Below are positions 52,279-61,802 of a stretch of 64,000 nucleotides of DNA, in pieces. The notes under the pieces were generated by a model. It was not told the DNA's origin and did not search any database. It was given only the letters and a program-made list of their open reading frames with translations. The translations under genes were made by a program, and so were the position numbers. This DNA comes from Clostridioides mangenotii TR (GTDB taxonomy: Bacteria > Bacillota > Clostridia > Peptostreptococcales > Peptostreptococcaceae). Numbering within the stretch: position 1 is the first letter of the stretch; every line of letters starts with the position of its first letter. The stretch lies in NCBI RefSeq assembly GCF_000498755.1, contig NZ_AXUS01000005.1, forward strand, positions 62,001-126,000, given 5' to 3'.

Positions 52279-52701
52279 GTGACCGTAGTTGAGCTAGTTG
52301 TAACCATAAGCGTAATTATTTTAATATCTACTTTATGTATTCCAAAAGGAAGTATAGATAATAGGGCGATTAACTTATTCTCAAGGCAGTTCTGTTCGGA
52401 TATTAGGTTTGTGAGGCGAGAAAATATGCTTGGAAACTATAATACTTACATATACTACACTAAAAAAAAGTATGTAGAAGGATATATTTTAAGAAAGGAT
52501 GGGGAAGATATAAAGACCAACCTTTTACCACAAGATGCAAAGATAGACCATAGTTTAAGTACTATAAAATTTAAAATTGATGGATCTCCGGTAGAAAAGG
52601 GATCTACTATTGAGGTGTATAAGAAGAAATACTGCAGGTACATTACTATAACACCAGTAAGTGGAAGAATTCTTCTTAAGGAAGATAAATATGAGAGTTA
52701 A
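52279..52701 (+). CDS. Type IV pilin-like protein 3, leader out of frame
   Basis: 140 residues from GTG 52279: T-V-V-E-L-V-V-T-I-S-V-I-I-L-I-S, then a GspH-like globular region. The preceding bases read L-K-R-E-G-M from TTG 52262, which is exactly a prepilin leader with its glycine and +1 residue, but a stop (TGA) follows because TG is present twice at 52278-52281. Removing two bases would give G-M-T-V-V-E-L, a normal pilin start. So either two bases are extra (or one is missing), or the protein is made without leader from GTG and cannot be processed. Confidence 0.7.
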   Translation: MTVVELVVTISVIILISTLCIPKGSIDNRAINLFSRQFCSDIRFVRRENMLGNYNTYIYYTKKKYVEGYILRKDGEDIKTNLLPQDAKIDHSLSTIKFKIDGSPVEKGSTIEVYKKKYCRYITITPVSGRILLKEDKYES

Positions 52702-53359
52702 AAAGGGGTTTCATAAGGTGTACATGAAACTTATGAAACGGTATTCAAATGCCTTTAATATTCATAATTCCAATGGATATTTGTTAATAGAAGGTGTAGT
52801 CTCATTATCTGTAGTTGTAGTTATATCTTTAACTCTTTACTCACTTCTAAGTATTAGTATAAATTTAAAAAATAAAATGAACGATTCTCTGGAACTTCAA
52901 CAACAAGCTGTTGAGATGACAAAGCATATTGAAAGTCTATTTTCAAATAGCAAGGGGATTATAAGTGTAGTTCCTAGAACAAATAGAGAAGGTTTTAAAG
53001 GAAGAAATGTTGAGGAATCAGGAGTTGAAAAAAGTGAAGAAGTAGAAGAGTTTAAAAATGGAAAAATTTGCTATGATTCATTTGTAGATACAAGATCAAT
53101 TCAGCTAAAATATTCATCCGAAGACAATAATATAGATGATAAACAAATTTATTTAAATGAAAATAGAGATAAAGTATTTGTAACTTCAGTGAAAAACGGA
53201 GCCAGCCAACCTGGTGGGTATGAAATTGGCGACTATGTAGATAATATGTTTATACAAAACTCAGCAGACGATAGGTATATCAAAGTACTTTTAAAACTTT
53301 CTAAAAACTCACAAAAATACACAACAGAATTTGATATAAATATGTTGAATTTTGAGTAA
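52691..53359 (+). CDS. Type IV pilin-like protein 4 (long leader)
   Basis: 222 residues from ATG 52691, overlapping the previous gene by 11 bases, with AAGGAAG upstream. A long basic leader of about 29 residues ends in N-S-N-G, followed by Y-L-L-I-E-G-V-V-S-L-S-V: +1 tyrosine, +5 glutamate. The hydrophobic helix spans about residues 30-52. The rest is polar. It is last of the cluster; no pilus ATPase, platform protein or prepilin peptidase is encoded nearby, so assembly must use genes elsewhere. Confidence 0.8.
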   Translation: MRVKKGFHKVYMKLMKRYSNAFNIHNSNGYLLIEGVVSLSVVVVISLTLYSLLSISINLKNKMNDSLELQQQAVEMTKHIESLFSNSKGIISVVPRTNREGFKGRNVEESGVEKSEEVEEFKNGKICYDSFVDTRSIQLKYSSEDNNIDDKQIYLNENRDKVFVTSVKNGASQPGGYEIGDYVDNMFIQNSADDRYIKVLLKLSKNSQKYTTEFDINMLNFE

Positions 53360-53446
53360 AAGGTGAAATATATAGCATATATTATGCAAAAAATACTAAA
53401 TCAGTATTTAATATCAAAAAATAAAGCTATAAGCTGTGTCAAATCC

Positions 53447-53476
53447 TTGTTATATGTGTGTATTTTGTGATATGAT
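53447..53476 (+). promoter_or_regulatory. Candidate promoter of efp
   Basis: TTGTTA (53447-53452), 18 bases, TATGAT (53471-53476), about 110 bases before the efp ATG. The spacing is one base longer than ideal. Confidence 0.5.
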
Positions 53477-53587
53477 AATACTAGAAAAATTTGTAATCAT
53501 GTACTTTAGGAATTTATAGGATATGATTTAAATAAAGTATGGTTAATGCTACCGTATTTATAAGATTTTAGATGGAGGAATAAACAT

Positions 53588-54145
53588 ATGGTATCAGCAG
53601 GAGATTTTAGAAAAGGCATAACATTTGAAAAAGACGGACAACCATGTCTAGTTGTAGACTTCCAACATGTTAAACCAGGTAAGGGAGCGGCTTTTGTTAG
53701 AACAAAATACAAAAACTTAAAAACTGGGGCTACAAGAGAAGAAACTTTCAACCCAAGTGAAAAGTTCCCAAAAGCTATAATTGATACAAGACAAATGCAG
53801 TATTTATATAACGATGGAGAATTATATTACTTCATGGATGAAGAGACTTATGAGCAAATTCCTTTGGACTATAGCCAAGTTGAAGAAGCTGTTAAATACT
53901 TAAAAGAAAATGAAGTAGCTACAATAAGATTCTACCAAGGTCAACCTTTCCAAGTTGAGGCTCCAAACTTTGCAGAATTAGAAATAGTTGAAACTGAGCC
54001 TGGTATAAAAGGTGATACTGCAAGTAATGTTACCAAAGCAGCTACAGTAGAAACAGGAGCAGTTGTACAAGTTCCATTATTTATAAACGTTGGTGACAAG
54101 GTTAAGATAGATACTAGAACAGGCGATTATTTGTCAAGAGTATAA
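53588..54145 (+). CDS. efp: Translation elongation factor P
   Basis: A 185-residue three-domain (KOW-like plus two OB) protein that rescues ribosomes stalled at polyproline. The conserved loop is V-K-P-G-K32-G-A-A-F-V-R, with K32 at the position that reaches the peptidyl-transferase centre; the C-terminal signature [13 protein letters not shown] is complete. The start is ATG with TGGAGGAATAAACAT. Confidence 0.97.
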   Translation: MVSAGDFRKGITFEKDGQPCLVVDFQHVKPGKGAAFVRTKYKNLKTGATREETFNPSEKFPKAIIDTRQMQYLYNDGELYYFMDEETYEQIPLDYSQVEEAVKYLKENEVATIRFYQGQPFQVEAPNFAELEIVETEPGIKGDTASNVTKAATVETGAVVQVPLFINVGDKVKIDTRTGDYLSRV

Positions 54146-54243
54146 AAAGTTTTATTAAATAGGTATATAAAAGCTTATATGTCTTAATAATATAAGATGT
54201 ATAGGCTTAAATTATATATTAAATATGAAAGTGAGGAGACTAT

Positions 54244-54678
54244 ATGAAACATTTATATGAAGAAGTTGCTTATTTAAAGGGATTAGCAGAAGGAATGGAT
54301 ATCGACAAAGAAAGTAAAGAAGGAAAAATGATACATAAGATAGTTGATGTATTAGAAGTTTTTGCTGATTCTATAGTAGTCTTATCAGAAGATCAAGATG
54401 ATTTAAAAGATTATGTTGATTCGATAGATGAAGATCTAGCTGATGTTGAAGATAGTTTAGAGGAGATATTCGAAGATGAAGATGATGACGATTACGACGA
54501 TTTAGATTTCATCGAGATGGAGTGCCCTAACTGTGGAGAATTAGTAGATATAGACGAAGACTTACTATACGATGAAGATGTTGATATAGTGTGCCCAGAG
54601 TGTGATGCAGTGATATTATCTTCTGAAGATGATGAAGAAATTTGTGGTTGTGGTAATTGCACAAGCGACGAAGAGTAA
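54244..54678 (+). CDS. Acidic zinc-ribbon protein (CD1247-like)
   Basis: A 144-residue very acidic protein: an N-terminal helical domain (about residues 1-75, with L-Y-E-E-V-A-Y-L-K-G-L-A-E-G), a run of D/E around residues 75-95, and a zinc ribbon with C-P-N-C near residue 98 and C-P-E-C near residue 119; a final C-G-C-G-N-C lies near the end. Function unknown; the efp-linked position and N-terminal pattern match what I recall as the CD1247 family of clostridia. It may bind RNA polymerase or ribosomes, but nothing here proves it. The start is ATG with GTGAGGAGACTAT. A strong terminator follows. Confidence 0.75.
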   Translation: MKHLYEEVAYLKGLAEGMDIDKESKEGKMIHKIVDVLEVFADSIVVLSEDQDDLKDYVDSIDEDLADVEDSLEEIFEDEDDDDYDDLDFIEMECPNCGELVDIDEDLLYDEDVDIVCPECDAVILSSEDDEEICGCGNCTSDEE

Positions 54679-54688
54679 TAGATTTGTA

Positions 54689-54746
54689 AAATTCAAAACT
54701 GCCTATGAGACTCAAGATTTTGTGTTTCATAGGCAGTTTTGAATTT
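54689..54746 (+). terminator. Strong Rho-independent terminator
   Basis: AAATTCAAAACTGCCTATGA pairs almost perfectly with TCATAGGCAGTTTTGAATTT over about 20 bp around a loop of about 18 bases. The right arm supplies a T-run, and the symmetry would allow function on both strands. Confidence 0.85.
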
Positions 54747-54831
54747 ATGAATATTATAGAATTTAGTTTTTGCAATAGTTAGCGAAAAATAGTAAAATAT
54801 ATAGTAGATAAGTATGTTTTGGAGGTGAATT

Positions 54832-55533
54832 ATGAAAATTAATAGAAAATTAATAGAAAATATACAATGTTTTGAAAAAGTAATAGGGTACGACTTTAAA
54901 AATAAAGATTACATCCTTGAAGCGCTTACTCATAGTTCATATTCTAATGAGAATAAGAGATTTAACTTCAATGAGAGGTTTGAGTTTCTAGGAGATTCTG
55001 TATTAGGGGTTGTAGTAAGTGACTATTTATTTAGATCAGAGCAGAATATACCAGAAGGTGAACTTACTAAACTTAGAGCTAATATAGTTTGTGAAGAATC
55101 ACTAAATGAAGTTGCTACAAATATAAATTTAGGTGATTATATGTTGCTTGGAAAAGGTGAAGAGGCCACAGGAGGAAGACAGAGAATTTCTATCCTGGCA
55201 GATGCCACGGAAGCTGTAATAGCTGCGATATACCTAGATGGAGGATTTGAGTGCGCTAGAGATTTTATCCTTAAATTTATGGGGGATATAATTCAAGATA
55301 CTAGAAAAGGAAATATATTTAGAGATTATAAAACTCATCTACAAGAATTACTTCAAAGTAGAGGAGAAAATAATATTTGGTACAATCTTATAGAAGAAAA
55401 AGGGCCAGATCACAATAAGAGATTTGTTATGGAAGTTGGTATAAACGATGAAGTTTTAGGTGTGGGAGAAGGTAAAAGTAAAAAAGAAGCTGAACAATTA
55501 GCTGCTAGAGCGGGGCTTAAAAAGATGCGATAG
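54832..55533 (+). CDS. rnc: Ribonuclease III
   Basis: A 233-residue enzyme: RNase III domain with N-E-R-F-E-F-L-G-D-S-V-L-G near residue 43 and a second acidic site A-D-A-T-E-A near residue 123, then a C-terminal double-stranded RNA-binding domain (about 160-232, G-E-G-K-S-K-K-E-A-E-Q). It processes rRNA and other double-stranded RNAs. The start is ATG with TGGAGGTGAATT. It heads the rnc - radical SAM - smc - ftsY run typical of Firmicutes. Confidence 0.97.
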   Translation: MKINRKLIENIQCFEKVIGYDFKNKDYILEALTHSSYSNENKRFNFNERFEFLGDSVLGVVVSDYLFRSEQNIPEGELTKLRANIVCEESLNEVATNINLGDYMLLGKGEEATGGRQRISILADATEAVIAAIYLDGGFECARDFILKFMGDIIQDTRKGNIFRDYKTHLQELLQSRGENNIWYNLIEEKGPDHNKRFVMEVGINDEVLGVGEGKSKKEAEQLAARAGLKKMR

Positions 55534-55573
55534 TTATATACAACTAATTTATGAATTACAGAGGATGATAACA

Positions 55574-56647
55574 ATGAAGAAAAAAATAATTCCTATATTT
55601 GTACCTCACGAAGGATGTCCTCACGACTGTATTTTTTGCAACCAGAAAAAGATAACAGGAGTGAGTACCAATGTAACAGAAGAAACGGCTAAATCAGTAA
55701 TTGAAGAATGTCTTGAGTATATAGATAGAGATTCAAGTATAGAAATTGCGTTTTTTGGAGGAAGTTTTACTGCCATAGATATAGATATTCAAAGAAAATT
55801 ATTGGCAGTAGCTAAAAGTTATATAGATAGCGGGGATGTCGATTACATTAGATTATCGACAAGACCTGATTGTATAGATGAGCAAAATTTAAGTATGTTA
55901 AAAGAGTACGGAGTCAGAATTATAGAGCTTGGAGTGCAGTCACTTGACGAAGATGTACTGGACGAGAGTATAAGAGGACATAAAAGCGAAATAGTCTATG
56001 AAAGTGCAAAATTGATTAAAGACGCTGGATTTGAGCTTGGATTACAGATGATGCTTGGTCTTCCTACAGATTCTGAAGAAAAGTGTCTCTACACTGCAAA
56101 AGAATTTATAAAAATGAATCCTAGTTGTGTAAGAATTTATCCTACACTAGTTGTTCAGGAAACAGGTCTTGAAAAATTGCTTTTAGAAGGAAAGTACACT
56201 CCTTTTACGTTGGAGAAAAGTATAAGTATAGTTAAAAAATTGCTAGTGCTTTATTATATAAATAATATTAATGTAATAAGGGTTGGGCTTCAAGCTACAG
56301 ATGACATTCAGATGGGAGAGGCGGTAATAGATGGACCGTACCATCCAGCTTTTAAAGAGCTTGTGGAGTCGGAAATGATAAAAGACTACTTAGAGAATGA
56401 AGTAATAAGTAATTACGACCTTGATAAAGAGTTAGTAATTAGGTCCAACAAAAAGAATATATCAAAACTTATAGGCAATAAAAAGTCAAATAAAAATTAT
56501 ATTATGAAAAAATTTGGACATAAATTAAAGATAGAAGAGACAAATATAGATGAAGAGCAACTTCACATTTTGATAGATCAAAGAAATATACTGAAAGTAA
56601 GTATGAGCGATATTTACTCTAAATTGTTTAGTGTTTATAATCTTTAG
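55574..56647 (+). CDS. Radical SAM protein, Elp3-like
   Basis: A 357-residue radical SAM enzyme with the cluster motif C15-P-H-D-C19-I-F-C22 and F-F-G-G-S-F-T near residue 61. The sequence R-I-I-E-L-G-V-Q-S-L-D-E-D-V-L near residue 117 and G-L-Q-M-M-L-G-L-P near residue 155 resemble the Elp3/YhcC group. No acetyltransferase domain follows, so it is not a full Elp3. Function unknown; gene order rnc - this - smc is common in Clostridia. I chose ATG 55574 (M-K-K-K-I-I-P) with GAGGATGATAACA; ATG 55565 overlaps the SD. Confidence 0.85.
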   Translation: MKKKIIPIFVPHEGCPHDCIFCNQKKITGVSTNVTEETAKSVIEECLEYIDRDSSIEIAFFGGSFTAIDIDIQRKLLAVAKSYIDSGDVDYIRLSTRPDCIDEQNLSMLKEYGVRIIELGVQSLDEDVLDESIRGHKSEIVYESAKLIKDAGFELGLQMMLGLPTDSEEKCLYTAKEFIKMNPSCVRIYPTLVVQETGLEKLLLEGKYTPFTLEKSISIVKKLLVLYYINNINVIRVGLQATDDIQMGEAVIDGPYHPAFKELVESEMIKDYLENEVISNYDLDKELVIRSNKKNISKLIGNKKSNKNYIMKKFGHKLKIEETNIDEEQLHILIDQRNILKVSMSDIYSKLFSVYNL

Positions 56648-56674
56648 AGAAATAATTGATTAAGGAGAAAGACA

Positions 56675-59600
56675 TTGTACTTAAAGAGATTAGAATTAAA
56701 GGGATTTAAATCATTCCCAACGAAAACTGATATATCTTTCAACAAAGGAGTTACATCTATAGTAGGTCCTAATGGTAGTGGAAAAAGTAATATTTCAGAT
56801 GCAGTAAGATGGGTTTTGGGAGAACAGAGTATAAAGAGTCTTAGAGGCGATAAACTAGAAGATGTTATATTTATTGGTACTGAAACAAAAAAGGCTATGA
56901 ATTATTGTGAAGTTGAGCTTACTATTGACAACTCTGACAATGAAATGAATATTGATTTTAGTGAGGTTACAATAAAAAGGAGAGCATATAGAAATGGCGA
57001 AAGTGAATTCTATTTAAATAACAAAGTTTGCAGGTTGAAAGATATAAAAGAGCTTCTTTTAGATACAGGAATAGGAAAAGATGGATATTCTATTGTAGAG
57101 CAGGGTAAAGTTGATGAAATACTTAGCAATAACCCTCAAAATAGAAGAAAGATATTTGATGAAGCTTGTGGTATATCTAAATACAGATATAAAAAGAATG
57201 AAGCAGAAAAGAACCTACTAAATACGAAAGAAAATCTTGAGAGAATTCAAGATATATACATAGAGATAGAAAACCAAATAAAACCTCTATACAATCAACA
57301 GTTAAAAGCTAAACAGTATAAGGAATTTACAGAGAGGTTGAAAAAACTTGAAGTTAATAGCTTTTTAAGAGATATTGAGAATTTGGACAAAGAGATCGAT
57401 GAGCTTGTCGAACACAGCAATATGATAGAAGCAAATCTCAAAGAGAGAGAAAAGGAAAAAGAAACTGTAGAAAATGAGGCTGCTGAACTAGATAGAGAGT
57501 CAAAAGTTCTAGATGAAGCTATAGAAAAGGCTGTAGAGTATATCAATTCTATAAAAGAAGTTATATCAGAAAGAGATATGCAGATCAACCTTATAAATGA
57601 GAGAATTAAAAATTTTAAGAGAGAGATTTACTCAAAACAAAAAGAATCTTCTGAAGCTGATGAAAAACTTAAGGTGTATAGAGAAAGCTTGGTTAAGCTT
57701 GGAAAAAGCCAAGAGGAAAATAATCAATTAGTTGAGAAGCTAAAATCTGAAATAGAAGAACAAGAAGCACACAATTCAGATAAAAAGTCTTCAATACAAG
57801 GTTTAACAGAAGAAATTGAAAACTTAAAAGAAGGCATAATAGACATTCTTAATAAGAAGCAGGAACTTAGTAATAGGCTATCTGCGATGACAGCAAATAA
57901 GGAAAATATGCTTTCAAGATCAAAAGATATAGAAGTTGAACTCGATGAAATTCTGGTTAAAGTAAAAGGGAAATATAAGGAACTTGAAGAAAGTCTGTTG
58001 ACAATGGAAAACAGTAAGGTTGCATTTAATAAGTTGATTGGAAGTAGAGATTCTGAGCTAAATGAAGTAAGAAATCTTAAAAACTTTGCACTTAGGTTGG
58101 AAGGTAAAATACAAAAAAATAACTATACTTTAAACGACTATAAATCTAAAATAAACATTTACAATGAAATGGAAAATCACTATGAGGGATTTAATAGAGG
58201 CGTAAAGGAAGTTTTAAAAAATAAAGGTCTTGATGGAATTCATGGAGCACTTGGCCAGCTTATTGGTGTGCCTAGAGAATACGAAAAAGCTATAGAATCA
58301 GCGCTTGGAGGTTATCTACAAAATATTATTACTAAAGATGAAGTATGTGCAAAAAATGCAATAAACTACCTTAAGAAAAACAATCTAGGGAGAGTTACAT
58401 TTTTACCTATAAGTATAATAAAAGGAAATCCAATAAATCTAAAAGCTGTAAAGACTAAGAATAAGGCTATAGGAATTGCAAGTGAGCTAGTTTCATACGA
58501 TATAAAATATAAAAATATTTTAGTAAGTGTTTTGGGTAGAACAGTAATTGTAGAAAATATGGACACTGCAATTGGGTTTGCAAATGAAACTGGGCATAAG
58601 TTTAAAATTGTAACACTTGATGGAGAAGTTCTAAATATAGGAGGATCTCTGACAGGTGGTAGTTTGAAAACAAATGGAAATATACTTTCTAGAAAAAGAA
58701 TAATAAGCGAATATAAAGAGAGCATAGAGAAATTGGATAAAGAGATAGCTACAATTCAAGAAGAACATAGATATATAGCTAAAGAAATAACTGATAAAGA
58801 ACAAAATATTACAGTATTAGAAGCGAAAATTAAGGATGCTGAGAAACAAATTTTCGAATTAAATCTACAAAATAGCAACTTAAAGAACGATATAGAAACT
58901 TTTGAAATTAGCAATGGAAAATTAGAAAAAGAAAAGGCTGGTATATCTGAAAATCTAGCGTATACAATAGAAAGAATAGATTTAATAAATAATGATATTG
59001 AGACATTGGATGAAAAACATTCGAAAATCAAGCTTAATATAGAAAAATATACTGAGTTGCTTAAAAATCAAAATGATGTATTTGAAGGGGATAAGATCAG
59101 CTTTGATAAACTCAAACTAGATCTTGTAAAGTACAGTCAGACATCTGATACAATAGATAAAGATATAGAGAGAATTAAAACTGAATGCTCAGAACTAGAA
59201 TCTAAAAAAGAAGTTCTAGAAGTATCTGTAGATAAGTTGAAAGAAGAAATTAGAGAGTTATCAGAACAATTAAAACTAGAAATCGAAGAAAAAAATAATT
59301 TAGCAGAACAGCTATCAGAAAACGAAAATAATTTAGATAATAAGCGTATTTCAAAGGTAAGTATTAAAGAAAAGTTTGAAGAGTCTAATAAAAACGTCAA
59401 AATCATCGATAGACAGTATATACATTTCAAAGAGAGTTTATTTAAAGTTGATTCTAAACTTGACAGAGTAAGAGCTAGTCATGAATCTTCTCTAAATAAA
59501 CTTAATGAACTTTACGACCTTACCTTTATATTTGCAAATGAACTTAAAGATGAAGAATTGAATGTAGATAAAAAAGTTATATTTAGCCTTAAAAGAGAAA

Positions 59601-60229
59601 TAAAAGAACTTGGGAATATTAACTTGGATTCTATTAAAAAGTATGAAGAAATAAAAGAAAGATATGATTTCTATAGTGTTCAAAAGAAAGACCTCGAGGA
59701 TTCAATTAAATGTATAGAGGAAATAATAAATTCGCTTGAAAAAAATATGAAGGATGAATTCGAAGTTCAGTTTGATAAAATTAATGAAAAGTACAAGTAT
59801 GTTCACGACAGATTATTCGGAGGCGGACATGGAGAACTTATACTTGAAGATAAAGAAAATATTTTGGAGAGCGATATAAGCATAGTTTCACAGCCACCTG
59901 GAAAGAAGATGAAAAATTTAAACCTATTATCTGGTGGAGAAAAGGCACTTACAGCGATAAGTATATTATTTGCAATACTTATGACTAAACCAACACCGTT
60001 TTGTATACTGGATGAAATAGAAGCACCACTTGATGATGCTAATATATATAGATTTGGAGAGTTTTTAAAGGAGTTATCAGAGGATACACAATTTATAGCT
60101 GTAACTCACAGAAGAGGTACTATGCAAGCTTCAGATTTTATATATGGAGTTACAATGCAAGAAAAAGCTATATCAAAGATTATTGGGCTAAAACTTAGTG
60201 AAGCTGAGAAGATATCAAATGCTATGTAA
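56675..60229 (+). CDS. smc: Chromosome segregation protein SMC
   Basis: A 1184-residue protein of standard length. Walker A is G31-P-N-G-S-G-K37-S; long coiled coils flank a hinge domain (about 510-650, G-A-L-G-Q-L-I and A-L-G-G-Y-L-Q); the C-terminal head has L-L-S-G-G-E-K-A-L near residue 1090 and I-L-D-E-I-E-A-P-L-D-D. It condenses and resolves sister chromosomes with ScpAB. It starts at TTG (Y-L-K-R-L-E-L-K-G-F-K-S-F) after AAGGAGAAAGACA. Confidence 0.97.
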   Translation: MYLKRLELKGFKSFPTKTDISFNKGVTSIVGPNGSGKSNISDAVRWVLGEQSIKSLRGDKLEDVIFIGTETKKAMNYCEVELTIDNSDNEMNIDFSEVTIKRRAYRNGESEFYLNNKVCRLKDIKELLLDTGIGKDGYSIVEQGKVDEILSNNPQNRRKIFDEACGISKYRYKKNEAEKNLLNTKENLERIQDIYIEIENQIKPLYNQQLKAKQYKEFTERLKKLEVNSFLRDIENLDKEIDELVEHSNMIEANLKEREKEKETVENEAAELDRESKVLDEAIEKAVEYINSIKEVISERDMQINLINERIKNFKREIYSKQKESSEADEKLKVYRESLVKLGKSQEENNQLVEKLKSEIEEQEAHNSDKKSSIQGLTEEIENLKEGIIDILNKKQELSNRLSAMTANKENMLSRSKDIEVELDEILVKVKGKYKELEESLLTMENSKVAFNKLIGSRDSELNEVRNLKNFALRLEGKIQKNNYTLNDYKSKINIYNEMENHYEGFNRGVKEVLKNKGLDGIHGALGQLIGVPREYEKAIESALGGYLQNIITKDEVCAKNAINYLKKNNLGRVTFLPISIIKGNPINLKAVKTKNKAIGIASELVSYDIKYKNILVSVLGRTVIVENMDTAIGFANETGHKFKIVTLDGEVLNIGGSLTGGSLKTNGNILSRKRIISEYKESIEKLDKEIATIQEEHRYIAKEITDKEQNITVLEAKIKDAEKQIFELNLQNSNLKNDIETFEISNGKLEKEKAGISENLAYTIERIDLINNDIETLDEKHSKIKLNIEKYTELLKNQNDVFEGDKISFDKLKLDLVKYSQTSDTIDKDIERIKTECSELESKKEVLEVSVDKLKEEIRELSEQLKLEIEEKNNLAEQLSENENNLDNKRISKVSIKEKFEESNKNVKIIDRQYIHFKESLFKVDSKLDRVRASHESSLNKLNELYDLTFIFANELKDEELNVDKKVIFSLKREIKELGNINLDSIKKYEEIKERYDFYSVQKKDLEDSIKCIEEIINSLEKNMKDEFEVQFDKINEKYKYVHDRLFGGGHGELILEDKENILESDISIVSQPPGKKMKNLNLLSGGEKALTAISILFAILMTKPTPFCILDEIEAPLDDANIYRFGEFLKELSEDTQFIAVTHRRGTMQASDFIYGVTMQEKAISKIIGLKLSEAEKISNAM

Positions 60230-60288
60230 ACTACAATGAAGAAGTGAAAATTTTATTAAATTAAATTGCTCAATCAGGAGGAAGATAA

Positions 60289-61632
60289 GTGTTCAAAAAG
60301 TTTTTTAAATCGAAGAAACAAGAAGATAATCAAGATGAAGTTAAAGATATAGAACAAGTTCCACAAGAAGCAGATGAATCACAGGAAGTTAATAAATCTG
60401 CAGAAATTAGTGAATCACAACAGGTTCAAGAAGGTATTGACGAAGTTACAGTAGAAGAGGGCGACAATAAAGAGATAGATATTAAAGAAGCAAATAATAA
60501 TGATAAAGAAACAGATAATAAGGGTGCAAAAGATGGGGAAGAATTTGAAAAAATTGATGAAAGTATAGATTTTGTAGAAGGATCAGAAACCTCAGAATCC
60601 GGAGAAGTAGACGGTGAAGTTCTTAAAGAAGAAGTGAAATCAATTCAAGATGAAGTTCAAGATGAATCTCATGAAGAAATTCATGAAAAGGAATTAGAAG
60701 GGGATTCAGGAGAAGAAAATCTTAATATGTTTGAAAGACTTAAACAAGGTCTCACAAAAGCGAAACAGGGAATAACTGATAAAATAGATACTATACTTAA
60801 GTCTTACACAAAAGTAGATGAAGAGTTGCTTGAGGATCTAGAGGAAATTCTTATAACATCTGATGTAGGAGTGAATACTACAATGGATATAATTGATTCT
60901 CTTAGAAGTAGAATTAAAGAAAAAGGTATCACAGATCCAATGGATGTTAGGATAGAGCTGAGAAGTATAGTAGAAGAGATTCTAACAGAAGAAAATACTA
61001 AATTAGATATAAATCCATCTCCGTGCATAATACTTATGGTAGGAGTTAATGGCGTTGGAAAAACAACAACAATAGGAAAACTTGCCACTAGATATAAAAA
61101 AGAAGGAAAAAAAGTATTACTTGCTGCAGCAGACACGTTTAGAGCAGCAGCTACTGAGCAGTTGGATATATGGGCTAAGAGAGCAAATGTCGATATAATT
61201 AAGCATAATGAAGGAGCAGATCCCGGAGCTGTAGTATTCGATGCAGTTAAAGCAGCAAGGGCTAGAGGTGTAGATGTTCTTATATGCGATACTGCCGGGA
61301 GACTTCATAACAAAACAAATCTTATGAATGAGCTCGGTAAAATATTTAAAATTGTAGATAGGGAATTCCCTGAGGCTAAGAGAGAGGTACTTCTAGTAGT
61401 AGATGCTACAACAGGTCAAAATGCAGTTTCACAGGCAAAGACATTTAAAGAAGTGGCAGATATAACTGGTATAGTTCTTACCAAATTAGACGGTACTGCA
61501 AAAGGTGGAGTAGTGATTGCAGTTAAGTCTGAAGTGGATGTACCTGTTAGACTTATAGGTGTAGGAGAAAAGGCGGAAGATCTTCAAGACTTTGATGCTA
61601 AACTGTTCTCAGAAGCTCTATTTGGAAATTAA
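60289..61632 (+). CDS. ftsY: Signal recognition particle receptor FtsY
   Basis: A 447-residue SRP GTPase. A highly acidic, E/D/Q/K-rich N-terminal A domain (about residues 12-145) is followed by the N domain and the G domain with P-loop G252-V-N-G-V-G-K258-T-T, D-T-A-G-R near residue 340 and T-K-L-D near residue 402. It docks ribosome-SRP complexes at the membrane. It starts at GTG with CAGGAGGAAGATAA. It is followed by ylxM-ffh, encoding the SRP protein itself. Confidence 0.96.
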   Translation: MFKKFFKSKKQEDNQDEVKDIEQVPQEADESQEVNKSAEISESQQVQEGIDEVTVEEGDNKEIDIKEANNNDKETDNKGAKDGEEFEKIDESIDFVEGSETSESGEVDGEVLKEEVKSIQDEVQDESHEEIHEKELEGDSGEENLNMFERLKQGLTKAKQGITDKIDTILKSYTKVDEELLEDLEEILITSDVGVNTTMDIIDSLRSRIKEKGITDPMDVRIELRSIVEEILTEENTKLDINPSPCIILMVGVNGVGKTTTIGKLATRYKKEGKKVLLAAADTFRAAATEQLDIWAKRANVDIIKHNEGADPGAVVFDAVKAARARGVDVLICDTAGRLHNKTNLMNELGKIFKIVDREFPEAKREVLLVVDATTGQNAVSQAKTFKEVADITGIVLTKLDGTAKGGVVIAVKSEVDVPVRLIGVGEKAEDLQDFDAKLFSEALFGN

Positions 61633-61721
61633 TATACAGTAGGATAATGCAATAGTTAATGTATATTTTGATTTCAATAGTATGTTGAGATAATTAATAG
61701 CAAATAGAGTAAAATTAATTG

Positions 61722-61750
61722 TTGACAATGTAAAATTTATAAGTTAAAAT
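61722..61750 (+). promoter_or_regulatory. Sigma-A promoter of ylxM-ffh-rpsP
   Basis: TTGACA (61722-61727), 17 bases, TAAAAT (61745-61750), about 50 bases before the ylxM ATG; a consensus -35. Confidence 0.8.
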
Positions 61751-61802
61751 ACAATGTGTAAAGTAAAAGAACTTTACAGTATGATGTTTGGAAGTGTTTG
61801 AT

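Noticed and set aside
61632-61800. An SRP RNA gene near ffh/ftsY
   Set aside because: No conserved GGAA-tetraloop helix 8 was seen; the gap holds only the ylxM promoter.
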